A stretch of 64,000 nt of DNA from Chara braunii (lineage: Eukaryota; Streptophyta; Charophyceae; Charales; Characeae), in NCBI GenBank assembly GCA_003427395.1, contig BFEA01000777.1, positions 108,195-172,194 of the forward strand, written 5' to 3'. The translations under genes and the position numbers were made by a program. This document shows, piece by piece, positions 54,801 to 64,000 of the stretch (its first letter is position 1; the number at the start of each line of letters is the position of its first letter). The notes beneath the pieces are model-generated. The model was not told the origin of the DNA. It saw nothing but the letters and a program-made list of their open reading frames with translations, and ran no database searches.

Positions 54801-55867
54801 TCAAATCTTTGTGCTTTGACTCACCACGCGTCTGGTTTCGACGACACCCATCGTCAACGTTTTCTGCGAGCATGCAAGTCACCCGCCGGCCAGCCATTAT
54901 CGCGTTGTTGACGGCTACTTGCTTCTTCACTCACAAGCAAGGACTTACTATGCGTACCACACGACCGTTGCTTACGGACTTGCCTCGTCGGCGAGTACCA
55001 CGACTTGCAACTCGCTGGCCACTTCGGTGTCAACCGTACGATCGCAAGACTTTGACAACGATGCTGGTGGCCCGACCTCATTACCGACGTCACTCGGTAT
55101 TGCGAATCTTGCGAAGTTTGTCGACGAAGCAAACCCCACAATCGCAATCCCTACGGCGAGTTACGCCCTTTGCCTATTCAGCGGGAACCCAGCCTCTCCA
55201 TTGCTATGGACGTCACCGGCGCGTTCCCGCCCGGCCGCTTCGGGCACGACGGCATGGACGTCACCGGCCCCTTCCCCCGCGACCACTTCGGGCACGACGG
55301 CATGCTCACGGTCGTTGACCGTTTGAGCAAGTACGCACGATTTCTTCCTTGTAAGTACTACGCCATGGTTCCCAAGCTTGCACGACTCTTGCACACCAGC
55401 TGGATTTGCGGCCACAACGTTCCGGAAAACATCGTCAGCGACCGTGACACTCGTTTCATGTCGGCATTTTGGACCTCTCTCATGAAGCACCGAGATGAAA
55501 CCAAGCGGCTCGGAATCCACAAACGGACGGGCAAACGGAGCGGGCACATCAAACCGCTCAAATGATGCTTCGCACACTCATCTGTACGGATCAGAAGGAT
55601 TGGGTTGACCGCATCCCCGACATCAAATTTGCCTACAACACGTCGTTGCATCTGACGATCGGCGTGACTCCATTCGAGTTGCACCACGGTGGCAGGAAAG
55701 GCCGTATCTTCGCTGATCTTCCATTTCCAAGGACTGCCGACATTGATGCCGCTTGCTCTCTCGCCTCCATTCGGAAATATAAGGACTTGTTGGCTAAAGC
55801 CCGCGCCAACATGCAAAAGGCCCAAGTCCGCATGCAACAGCAAGCCAATCGGCGTGGCGTGCCATGT
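54801..55867 (+). pseudogene. C4 integrase, interrupted by LTR D
   Basis: The HHCC part is spread over shifted frames (AGHFGVNRTIARL, WWPDLITDVTRYCESCEVCR). Open piece 55170-55565: PIQREPSLSIAMDVTGAFPP with a 48-bp duplication of the first-Asp block, VVDRLSKYARFLPC, and VSDRDTRFMSAFW (second Asp). A shift near 55490 is followed by NPQTDGQTERAHQ (Glu) and WVDRIPDIKFAYNTSLH to 55867, where QANRRGVPC runs into LTR D. The GPY module and anything after it are lost. Confidence 0.82.
55206..55301 (+). repeat. 48-bp tandem duplication in C4 integrase core
   Basis: Units 55206-55253 and 55254-55301 each encode MDVTG[AP]FP...FGHDG, so the first catalytic Asp block is present twice in frame. The units differ at about seven positions. 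Confidence 0.92.
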
Positions 55868-56176
55868 TGTAGCGGACCTCTGGTTGGCCTGTGAGACCAG
55901 CCCCTTGGCCTGTTCTCACAGGCCTGTGTTGTGTTCGGGGTAGTCCAGTCCAGGCCAGTACCTCTGTCGGTACCAGCCAGTTCAGTCCAGTCCAATCAGT
56001 CCGCTGGGGTATACCCCAGCCAGAGTCTGTACTTGGCATTATGCTACATTCGCATAGTTTGAAGTATGTGTGTTGGAGTCTTGGGTGGGAGTTGCGCTGT
56101 GTCATCTTGCTCCACCCTCATCCCCCATCTCCATCTCCATCCCAGGCGCAGCACGACACCCGGTGGGTCCGCCACA
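55868..56176 (+). mobile_element. LTR D with primer site
   Basis: A short LTR of 309 bp starting TGTAGCGGACCTCTGG inside the C4 integrase and ending GTCCGCCACA. It is followed at once by TTGGTATCGGAGCG, an initiator-Met-tRNA-type primer site (56178-56189). Only about 50 bp of leader is clear. A second TGTAGCGGACGG at 56239 may start another copy of this LTR but diverges quickly. Element body not identified. Confidence 0.65.
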
Positions 56177-56177
56177 T

Positions 56178-56189
56178 TGGTATCGGAGC
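56178..56189 (+). promoter_or_regulatory. LTR D primer binding site
   Basis: TGGTATCGGAGC, identical to the AX primer site, one base after LTR D. Confidence 0.7.
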
Positions 56190-56529
56190 GGGATCGATCC
56201 TTGATCCCGCCCACCCACCCTAGTGATCCCACTGTCCTGTAGCGGACGGTGTTGTACTTTCCCCTTCAGGATGGTACTGTAGAAGACCCGCTCGCCATTA
56301 TTACGGGCGGCACGGGCCTGCAGCAGGCGAAGAGGAAGCAGCATCTCGCAGGCGCAAAGACGGTCGGTTGCCATCATTGCGGGCAGAAGTACTAGCTGCA
56401 AACCATTTTGTTTGTCTGCATGTGCAAAAGAGCTGAAGCACTTATCGTTTTCAAGATCCGTGCCAGTCCCACCGGCGGCGCCATCGGATTTCACCAGCGG
56501 GAAAATTTTGCGTGAGGGCAATCACGCAT

Positions 56530-56620
56530 TTTGCGGCGGGCAGGGTTTGAACCCGGGTAGGCGGCGGAGGCGAACAATACGGGTCGGCGTGATAACCACT
56601 GAGCCAAGTGGCGCAGGTGG
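56530..56620 (-). repeat. tRNA-like Pol III promoter remnant (SINE head or tRNA relic)
   Basis: On the minus strand TGGCTCAGTGGTTA (A box, about 56592-56607) is followed about 38 nt later by GGGTTCAAACCC (B box, about 56543-56554). Spacing and order are those of an internal Pol III promoter. The T stem has a mismatch and no convincing anticodon arm forms, so it is not a working tRNA; a tRNA-derived SINE or a decayed tRNA gene fits. Confidence 0.55.
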
Positions 56621-57039
56621 CTGGAACCAACGGAAGCGAACTTTTTGCCCCCCTCCCCACGTTTCGGCGAGTTTGAAGGCCAGGTTTTGGTGCGAGTAGG
56701 ATGCATTGTGGGAGCGATTCTCGGGGTTTCGAGGATTCGACGAACTGAACCCACCCCCCTTCCCCCACGTGTCGACGGAGCCCAAGGCCGTGTCGAGTCG
56801 GGGTTAGGGTGAGTTTTCGGCCCGGCGGCCATGACGTGGCGGACACAGGAGCGGTGCCACAGCAGGGCTGCATGGCTCCCGAGGACTTTGGCAAGCTGGC
56901 CAGGTGGCCAGTCCTCTTCAGGGCTTGAAGACCCCCCTGATCAGGGGGCTGCTCTACACTAGTGAGGGTCTGCTCACACAGCACACCTTGGATCCGCAAT
57001 ACCGTTGCTAGGGGCTGATTAAGATCTCAGCCCCCTCCC

Positions 57040-57560
57040 TCCTTCAGTTGGCTTGCTGCAGCGAAGGCCAAGACTTCCCTTTTCCCTCTCTCTACTAATC
57101 CACTTTCCCTACCACTTCTCTCTCCTCTTACTCACCCCCTCTACTTCTTCCTCTTCTACCTCACTCACTCCCCTCTAATCACTCGCTAACCATACCCCTC
57201 TCCCCACCTTTCTCAACTTTCTCCTTCTCTCCTTCTCATTTCACTCCTCAAACCCTTCTCTCTCCCCCCCCCACCACCTTCCACTGCCTCCTTCCCCTCC
57301 TCTTTCTACTTTCCCCACCCCACCTTTTCTTCCACCGCTCTTCCTCTCGCAACTCCGGCCCCCCACATACTTTATCACTTTCCTTTCTTCCCTTTCTATA
57401 CCTTACTTCTTCTCTACTTTTCTTCTCTCTCTCCATCTCTTCTTTCCCTTCCCTCTTCATCTTCTCCTCTCCCACCATCCACTATTTTACTGCATTTTAT
57501 TCATTTATTTTCTTTCTTTGCATCCTCTTTTCTCTTTGTTTCTTGATCTCTCTCCACCAT
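57040..57560 (+). repeat. Polypyrimidine block of about 500 bp
   Basis: The plus strand is overwhelmingly C and T, with short CTTCTC/CCCTCT words but no fixed unit. It lies upstream of the E5 gag and could be part of that element's LTR or leader. No coding signal. Confidence 0.75.
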
Positions 57561-58067
57561 CCCCTTTTCTTCTTTCCCCTTGCTCTTCGTTGGTGTAGTT
57601 AGTTCATTTCTTGCGCTCTTTCAGATGCTATCTCTTTCCTGGCTTATCTTGGTGTACATAGTATTGCTCCTCTCTTTTTCTCGGCGATGCACTCTTGCTC
57701 CTCTACGGAGGCGAAGTGCTGCCGAAAATTTTTGATCCGTCCGTACATTTTTCCACTCTTTTACTTAGTTTCTTAATTCTTATTTGGTTCTGATTTTTCT
57801 GTGGCACATTTTCGCTCCTTGACGGAGGCGAAGTGCTGCCGAAATTTTTCAAATTTCCTAGCCCTCTTATCTTCTTCCCTCTCCCATCACCCTTTCTCCC
57901 CACTTCCCCTTCCCATTCGGGCACCCTGGACCCGAACCACCCCTCCCTCTTTAACCCACACTCGACTCGCCAGCGTGGCCCATCGCTTTCTACCGCAAAC
58001 CCCGCCCTACGCCCTCCGCTCACGCGGACCTCCTCCGGCTCCCTCCAGTCCGGCACGTCACCTCCCC

Positions 58068-59790
58068 ATGGACGACGGCGCGTCACAGGCCGCCGACGCA
58101 GCGACGACCTCAGCACCGGGCTGCACCCGTGTGCCGACGGACCAGGGCCATCAGCCCCAGGAGAATTTGAACACTCTCCTCACCTCCTTCCTCGCGCCCA
58201 TCCAGGCGCAACTGGCGACCCTTGCGCCCTTACAGGGGCTGGTAACAACTCTTGCCGCTGGCATGCGGCAACTCCAGGACGCTGCCCGTCCTTCCTCTCC
58301 TAACCCTCTCTCTTCTCCTGGCTCCCAGTCCGGGTCCCCAGTCCACCGACGTGGTCGCCACAGCAGAGCCTCCTCCTCTGCTGCCCACGACCTGACCATC
58401 CTGGTGACCGTCCACGCTCCTAGCGCGACGGCCGCCACGGGCCAGGCCTCTCCTCACTTTACGGGCGCACCCGCCCAGACTCCAGTCACTACGGCCATGG
58501 GACCACTACCCTCTGCCGCAGTCTCAACTTTTTCAGGTGGCCCGCTTCTCCCTCCCCTTCGCACGACCGCAACGCCATCAGACTCTCCCCCTTGTGGGAT
58601 GCCCCACGCCGCTCGTGCGTCTACTTCCCCCACTCCTCCTGCCACGCCTCGCTCGACCTACGTCCGACGTCTTGAGACCATCTTGCCCAGACCCGAGCCG
58701 ACCTCGCCCTCTTACTCCTTCAACCACCCCTACCCTCACAGGTGGCCTCGCCTTCGGGCGCACCTCCTTCCTCTACTCTTCCATCCATGCAGGCTCGCTT
58801 CCCACGCCCTGCACCCCCTCCTTCCCCATCCTATCTCCTTCGGATGGGTTGCTGCGACCTCTTCTACCGCAGCTCCCTTGGCGTACAATCAGCTTCGCCC
58901 GTTCTCCAGGATCTGCGCCGACTTACTCGGTTGTAGCGCAGGCCTCTGCTCCTCGATCTCCTCGCCGTCATAACGGTGGCGCACCACTTGTTCGCTTGAC
59001 GGACATTGCCTCGTATGGCGGTACAGGGATACGCGTGTCTCGGTGCATGCAGTCTGCCACCAGCACGCTCCAGCTCATGGTCGTCCCACTTAACCAGCGG
59101 GTGGCACACCTCTCCACGCACCTGCGTGGCGATCCTTCTGCCGCCTGGGAGGATTTCTACACTTACTCCCTTCGTGAGGGTCGGACCCCGACCTTTGTGG
59201 ATTTCGAGGCGTTCCTCGAGGATCGCTTCGGAGCCCGACACGACGTGACCGGCACCTTCGAGCGTGTTGTCAGTACACGCTGGTCCGACTCTGGTGGTGT
59301 TGCCGGCCTAGACTGCCACATCCAGGTCTTTCAAGACGCCCGCCTCATTTGCGATGTGGCGTTCCTCCTCGAGGCTACCCTCATCGGTCGCTTCTTGACC
59401 AGCCTTCCCCTTGAGTATCGCTCCGAGTTATGGCAATATGACTTAACTTCGGCCCCGCAGGCTTAATAGGCCGCCAGGGCCCATCAGCGGATGCAGGGCC
59501 GTCTTAACCCCGCTTCCTCCTCCCAACCTCAGTGTACTGGTTACGCTCTAGGTCTTTCAGGACGCCCGCCTCATTTGCGATGCGGTGTTGCTCCCCAAGG
59601 CTACCCTCATCAATCGCTTCTTGGCCAGCCTTCCCCTTGAGTATCGCTCCGAGTTATGGCGGTACGACTTACACTGTCGGGACCGTCTAGGCCCGCAGGT
59701 TTACAAGGCCGCTAGGGCCCATCAGCGGATGCGGGACCGTCTTCACCCCGCTTCCTCCTCCCAGCCTCAGTGTATTGGTTACGCTCCCTC
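58068..59790 (+). pseudogene. E5 gag with internal duplication
   Basis: From ATG 58068: MDDGASQAADAATTSAPGC, a helical stretch (ENLNTLLTSFLAPIQAQLAT), then a long Pro/Ser/Thr/Arg-rich region with two frame changes between 58700 and 58900. The gag domain is open at 58537-59466: IASYGGTGIRVSRCMQSA, LNQRVAHLSTHLRGDPSAAW, FVDFEAFLEDRFGARHDV and LTSLPLEYRSELW. A stop at about 59464 is followed by a second copy of the last 226-236 bp. No zinc knuckle follows. Confidence 0.72.
59325..59786 (+). repeat. Tandem duplication of about 230 bp in E5 gag
   Basis: Copy 1 59325-59550 and copy 2 59551-59786, both starting GGTCTTTCARGACGCCCGCC and ending TGGTTACGCTC. They differ by scattered substitutions and a 10-bp indel near the middle, so the duplication is not recent. 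Confidence 0.9.
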
Positions 59791-59849
59791 CTCTCACGAC
59801 ATTTCCCAACGTCGTTCCCTTTCCACTGTCGTCCCAACCGTTCCGCGCA

Positions 59850-60505
59850 GCAGGGCCGCCACTTACCAGCACATTCTGGCGACGCCTACACGAGGTGTAC
59901 GGATCCCAGCTCCACTTTTCATCGTCTTACCACCCTCAGACGGATGGTCAGACTGAGGTCACCATTAAAACTCTCGGTAATATCCCCCGAAAGTTTATTA
60001 GGGAGGACCAGCAATGAGACTTACACTTAGCCCACGCAAAGATTGCGTACAACCACACCCTTTCGCCACCCATGGGGATGTCGTCATTCTATTGCGACCT
60101 CGGCTACCACCCTCACGTACCCGCGGACTTCCTACAACCATCGCGGTTGTGCCTAGACACTCGTTGTCCTGCGCTTGGCGACTGGATCACCCACATGGCG
60201 GCAATTATGAAGCGCGCACACGAGAGTCCAGCCGACTCCCAGACTTGCATGGCCGCATCAGCGAACCGATCACGAATTGATCATCCATTCAAAGTCGGTG
60301 ACGATGTGCTCGTCGCCGCACGCCACTTGCAACTCGAAGCGGAGGCGTCGCTTCTTTGGTCCATGTCGCATCCTTCAGGCCGTCGGTTTTCATACTGCCG
60401 CTAGTCCGGTCATCTTTCGTCTGAAGCTACCTGATTACCTTCCACAGGCTTGCGTACACGATGTTCACCACGCCTCCTTGACGCGTCCTTATCGCTGACC
60501 GTCCG
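59850..60505 (+). pseudogene. E5 integrase C-terminal part
   Basis: STFWRRLHEVYGSQLHFSSS then YHPQTDGQTEV (catalytic Glu block) at about 59868-59960, a stop at 60015-60017, then LAHAKIAYNHTL and a shift to MGMSSFYCDLGYHPHVPADF, FKVGDDVLVAARHLQLEAEA and, after more shifts, the GPY-like FRLKLPDYLPQACVHDVHHA to about 60495. The first two catalytic Asp blocks are deleted. Confidence 0.72.
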
Positions 60506-60546
60506 AGCGTTTTGCCGGACGCCCTTATGAGCGCCCTCCACCTATC

Positions 60547-60705
60547 ATGGTGGACGGTCACGAGGAGTTCGTCGTTTCCAACATCGTATCTCGCCGAGTT
60601 ACCGATGATACCCCTCCACGCACCACGCATCGAGTACCTTGTGCGTTGGAAGGGCTATCCTGATGAGGAGGCTACTTGGGAGCTTCTCGAGCACTTGGAG
60701 CACGT
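60547..60705 (+). pseudogene. E5 chromodomain
   Basis: GHEEFVVSNIVSRRV in one frame and, after a one-base shift near 60620, IEYLVRWKGYPDEEATWELL with the helix EHLEHVRMLVRAY in the next. The aromatic positions of a methyl-lysine-binding chromodomain (Phe/Tyr, Trp, Tyr/Trp) are present, which marks E5 as a chromovirus. A Pro/Glu-rich tail runs to the TAG near 60847. Confidence 0.82.
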
Positions 60706-60850
60706 CCGGATGTTGGTGCGTGCATATGACCGTGCTCGTCGTGCTGAGACATATGCTCCTACTCAGCCGACTGACCCTTTCCCTCCTCCTCCGGCCCTGG
60801 AGATTGCCGAGGACGAACCCACTCCCTCTGAGGCCGTTATTCAGTAGCAG

Positions 60851-62420
60851 ACGGATGCCTCTGCGCGTCCACAACGCACTCGTCGACGCCCTTGGCGTCT
60901 CGACGATTGACACTCTGATCACCTACTATCTCTTTACTGACTCACACCATCGGGTACTCCATCATCAGCTTCTTCATGATGTCAACGTTTTGCGGCTCCG
61001 CTTCGACGTCGACGAAACTCCTACTTCATCGACGACATCGACCGCTTCGACGACTTCAGTTACCTTCTCGACTTCAGCCATTTTATCGGCTTCAGCTACT
61101 TTGGACGTGACTACTTCATGCCACCACCCTACCCTGTATATTCCCTTGCATCTGTCGCATGATGGTTCTCACTTACTTGGGTCTCTTTGAGTTGGGCTCT
61201 CCCTTGGTATCGCATAGGCATTGGGACCGTAGCGTTATCTTGGCTTCCATGCTCCCCGATCTAGCTCCCTCTCCCAGTCAGTGAGTTGTGTGCATGTTTC
61301 CCTCACTCACTACCCTCATCACCGTAGTGTCGACTCTTGCATGCCTTCAGTTAGGCATATCTCCACCCTATTCCAGGCTCCCTTTTTCATAGTCTGATAA
61401 AACGTAAACTTGTTGCGCGATGTGGTCCCATAATGACAAAATGAGATACCGACAAGCGCTTTCTTTCGCTTAAAGGAAGTCATCGAACTGCCTCTAACGG
61501 GTACCCATTTCTGATGGCAAGGAAGGGGCTCATGACCTTCCGCGAGGGTGATGAGCTTTCTACCAAAGCAGCGTGGTGCTCAGTAGAACATGTCTGCGAT
61601 AAAATGAGACGTAAAGAACCGGTCAGTCGAGACCGCCCATTTGTAATCATGGTTCAAAAAATGAACCGTTTGTTCCCCCACGAAGTGACAAAAGGGGGAA
61701 CTAAGTTTGAAAAGACAAGACTAATAATAATAATAATAATAACAAGAGGATGCCCGCCGCAACTACGGCGGGGGCTAAGAGCAAGGGGAAAAAAAAAAAA
61801 AAAAAAAAAAAAGCTACGCCCACGGCATGCAGCGCGGCCCCGTGGAAGTCAACTCTCTGCGTATGGTCACCACGGCCACGCACACGACAGACCTACTCTT
61901 CGCCCACTGCTCCCTCTGCGGTACCTCCCTGCTGCTCCCCCCTCTTCCCCCCCCCCTCTTCTCATCCCGTTCCTCCTCCTCCCGCTGGTCCCTCTCTTGC
62001 TCCTCGCGTTGCCCCTCCCCCCGTCCACTGCCCTGGTCCTTACCCTCCCATCCGCCCCCTCCCGCTCATCCCGTTCGTCCCCACCGCCTTTTTCCGACAC
62101 GGAAAAGCAACACGCGGGTCGCGGGTGCTGTGCGCGAACTCGCAGTTGTGCGACGTCTGCGACAGACCCAAAAAAGAAAGTAGTTTTTTCTTTTGTTGAC
62201 GTAGTTTTTTTCCCCCTCGATTTCCAAATGTGATCCTTGCGCAGGAGCCATGCTAAACGAACTTTCCCGATGCAGGGCCTGCAAAACGACAAAAAGAAGG
62301 AAAACCGGTGCATCTTGCCATTTTCTACCTGAGGACCCAGTCTCATTTTCGAACATCTGGAGAGCTGCGGAGCGAACGCTTGGTACTCTCCACGTGCGCA
62401 AAAAACAAAAAAGATGGCAA
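60851..62420. other. Spacer after E5
   Basis: Contains TCGACGACTTCA-like imperfect repeats (61010-61110), (AAT)7 at 61722-61742, an A-run at 61790-61811 and a C/T-rich block (61910-62090). Open frames through these are composition artefacts. No gene recognised. Confidence 0.45.
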
Positions 62421-63170
62421 TGTTACGATCCTGGTCAATTCCGAAGTATACATTCATTTGGAAGTACAATGCCATCCAATTGCAAAAAGAAATGAATGAA
62501 CTTGAGAGGAAAGAGAGCGAAAAAAGAAGAAGAAGAAGTGAGAAGAAAGAAGATGATGATGTACTCCAGCATAGACCAATGTCAAGGCGCTTCTTCTTCG
62601 CCAACCAATCCCTTCCTCCTTATCTCCTCCCCTCTTATTCAAACAAAAAATAACAATAATAATGTTGAATGACTGAACCAGAATCAATGTCTGAATCCCA
62701 CTTCTACTGCAGGCACAACATGAGGTCCACCATAGCCATGGCCACCCTTCCTCTTCCTCTTCATGTAAGCCGAGGCTATGGCGGACTACTGAGGCTCTAC
62801 CCTCCTGTCCAAAGGACAACGNAAAGCAGCTATGTCGCTGCCCTCCTGTCCAAGGTCAACATCAGGCAGCTATGTCGCTGCCCACTTAGCCACCATGCCT
62901 GACTCTGTCCCGAACTTCCTTGATGCGGCACTACCCGCACTGGGGCCTTCCTGATGTAGCGCCTAGCAAGGAGATGAAGATGGTGTCTACCATAGCCAGT
63001 AAGTGCCTCGCCACTCTCCTCCTTGGTCCCCTTCTCCCTCCTCCTACCGGTAGAGCTCCACCATAGCCAAGGNGGAAGCTCCCGGCTTCTTCCTCCCAGC
63101 AGCGCTATAGTACCCAGCGCCACTCCAGCCAATGCTCCAGCAGCGTGTCGCCAAACTTGCACACTGAAGA
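62421..63170 (-). mobile_element. Family-B LTR, truncated, inverted
   Basis: Reverse complement of the 36414-side of the solo LTR at 35052-36414: TGTTACGATCCTGGTCA, GCCATCCAATTG, GACTGAACCAGAATCAATGTC, GGTCCACCATAGCCATGGCC and GCTCCAGCAGCGTGTCGCC all match in order. Similarity fades after about 63170, so the 5' third of the LTR is missing. Two N lie in it (62822, 63073). Confidence 0.8.
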
Positions 63171-63435
63171 ATGAGGCTGGGCTCTCTGCCCGGTGTCGGG
63201 ACTGGTGGGTCCCGAATAACATCCCGTCACTCGAGAGACGGTAGATAACCAGATTGTGCACGACAGAGAAATCTGGAGTAAGGAGGAAAGAGAGAGAAAA
63301 GACAAAGGATTAGGCCACATGAGGAAGTGATGCCCTGGGGTGAAAGCCGCAGGAGGAAAAGACCAGCGACGACAAGCAGGTAAGCGCGAGGACGGGGGCA
63401 CATACAACATAGCATGAGGCCAGGAGGGCCGTTGG

Positions 63436-63666
63436 AATTCCACAGATTCTTTTGGAGATACCAAATCTTGGTCCTCTTCTGGTTCAGTGGGATTTTAAGG
63501 ATCTCGTCGTTCAACCAATTATGTTGCTCAAGCTACTGCTGAGAATGTAGCGCATGCTGCTATTCCATTAGGAATTAAGTCAGTTGAAGTGAGAATCAAA
63601 GGTTTAGGTTACGGAAAGCCTTCGGCCTTACGTGGTTTACAATTAGGAGGTTTTATTATAACCAAG
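63436..63666 (+). pseudogene. rps11: Mitochondrial-type ribosomal protein S11 fragment (nuclear insert)
   Basis: One frame reads DSFGDTKSWSSSGSVGF, a stop, GSRRSTNYVAQATAENVAHA, then IKSVEVRIKGLGYGKPSALR and GLQLGGFIITK. This follows bacterial/organellar uS11 block by block (SGGSGFRGSRKST, KGPGPGRE, FRIT in E. coli). KGLGYGK is the form I associate with plant mitochondrial rps11. About the first 50 and the last 20 residues are missing and a TAA at 63496-63498 replaces a Lys/Arg codon. AT-rich codons contrast with the GC-rich flanks, so it is best read as a piece of mitochondrial DNA in the nucleus. Confidence 0.78.
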
Positions 63667-64000
63667 GCCAAGGGGCCCTTGAACCAGCAAACGCGGTACG
63701 GCAGCAACAGAAGAATGAGGAAGTCGAGAAATGGACGGCCACCAGGGCGGTGGGAAACTGGAGAACAAGGGCCCAAAGTGGGGGCCGCCTGCGGGAGCCT
63801 CGGGTTGGAGGCCCCGCGACAAAAAGGGCCGGCGCGCGCAAGGCACAAGAAAGACAAGGGAGAGAGGTCACTGTGGGGCGGCAAAGCGTCCAAGGGACGT
63901 GGGACACCTTGGGGAAAGGCACCCGGGGCCACGTGGGACTAAGTAAAAATAATCGTATCTGGGGCAAAATGTGTCGGGGACCACCGGTGGGACTAAGTGT
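63667..64000. other. GC-rich end of window
   Basis: The rps11 similarity ends at 63666 and the sequence turns into GC-rich DNA of unknown origin. Open frames on both strands here (about 100 codons) overlap and look like composition effects. Confidence 0.4.

Larger units (their letters stand above)
50009..55867 (+). mobile_element. C4: family-C Ty3/Gypsy element, 3' end cut off by LTR D
   Basis: 5' LTR 50009-51153, primer site, gag from 51242, protease, RT, RNase H and integrase to 55867, where a different LTR starts in the middle of the integrase tail. No 3' LTR of C4 follows. Many frameshifts and stops, two local duplications and a large in-frame deletion between RT and RNase H. The proteins differ strongly from family A (DCGATRNYI protease, YVDD box), so it is a distinct lineage. 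Confidence 0.87.
58068..60850 (+). mobile_element. E5: internally deleted chromovirus (Ty3/Gypsy)
   Basis: The start of gag (58068) and the end of pol with a canonical chromodomain (to about 60700) are present, but knuckle, protease, RT, RNase H and most of integrase are absent: gag runs into the integrase C-terminal core near 59850. LTR ends could not be placed; the polypyrimidine block to the left and the TCGACGACTTCA-rich stretch to the right (61010-61110) may belong to it. Confidence 0.75.

Noticed and set aside
56451-56999. Minus ORF of 182 codons
   Set aside because: It overlaps the tRNA-like remnant, is rich in Pro/Ser/Gly/Trp without a domain and has overlapping frames of similar length.
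57248-57478. Glu/Lys/Arg-rich minus ORF in the polypyrimidine block
   Set aside because: Pure purine-strand translation gives such proteins by default; no motif.
61750-62604. ORFs of 118-245 codons around 61.7-62.6 kb
   Set aside because: They pass through an A-run, a C/T-rich block and (CTT)n of LTR B and are low-complexity.
63589-63942. 117-codon ORF as a full gene
   Set aside because: Only its first 26 codons match S11; it starts at GTG inside the S11 match and the remainder is unrelated GC-rich DNA.

Overview
The window is a eukaryotic nuclear segment that is almost entirely a graveyard of LTR retrotransposons. Evidence for a nuclear plant-type genome: at least six Ty3/Gypsy elements with TG...CA LTRs of about 1 kb and initiator-Met-tRNA-type primer sites (TGGTATCAGAG), long (GA)n/(CT)n tracts, a hAT-like non-autonomous transposon with a perfect 8-bp target duplication, and a decayed piece of a plant-mitochondrial-type rps11. 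The general look (repeat-swollen, many divergent chromovirus-like families) suggests a charophyte alga such as Chara, but that is inference and the species cannot be fixed from the sequence alone. The assembly has a 590-base gap (20487-21076) and single Ns at 41432, 62822 and 63073.

Layout. 1-6570: A0, a very decayed Ty3-like element of a separate lineage (gag, protease, RT, RNase H, integrase in order). 6571-10520: unexplained sequence with weak ORFs and a small minisatellite. 10520-15318: A1, a 5'-truncated family-A Ty3 element with its 3' LTR. 15319-19790: non-coding/repeat-rich spacer. 19791-28843: A2, the most complete family-A element (two LTRs, gag, pol). 28844-33042: spacer with the best host-gene candidate, a 275-codon minus-strand ORF at 31046-31873. 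33043-about 36760: AX, a family-A 5' end (LTR, primer site, leader, gag start) split by a complete solo LTR of family B (35052-36414) flanked by a 4-bp duplication. 37314-37610: unknown minus-strand ORF. 37636-38740: family-C LTR plus a little leader. 39137-39937: hAT-like element. 40515-49598: A3, a full-length but mutated family-A element. 49724-49843: 15-bp minisatellite. 50009-55867: C4, a family-C Ty3 element (LTR, gag, pol) cut off by a short LTR D (55868-56176). 56530-56620: tRNA-like Pol III promoter remnant. 57040-57560: polypyrimidine block. 58068-60850: E5, a chromovirus with a canonical chromodomain that lost its polymerase core. 62421-63170: inverted, truncated family-B LTR. 63436-63666: rps11 fragment.

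How the pieces work together. In intact relatives, Gag makes the particle, protease matures it, RT/RNase H copies RNA to cDNA from the tRNA primer site to the polypurine tract, and integrase with a C-terminal chromodomain-like tail inserts it. No copy here looks autonomous: all carry nonsense codons, frameshifts, deletions or lost catalytic aspartates. The most informative shared signal is a GGGAAAC slippery heptamer in the gag frame just before the gag stop, with pol in the -1 frame, seen in A2 and A3 and (with one base changed) in C4.
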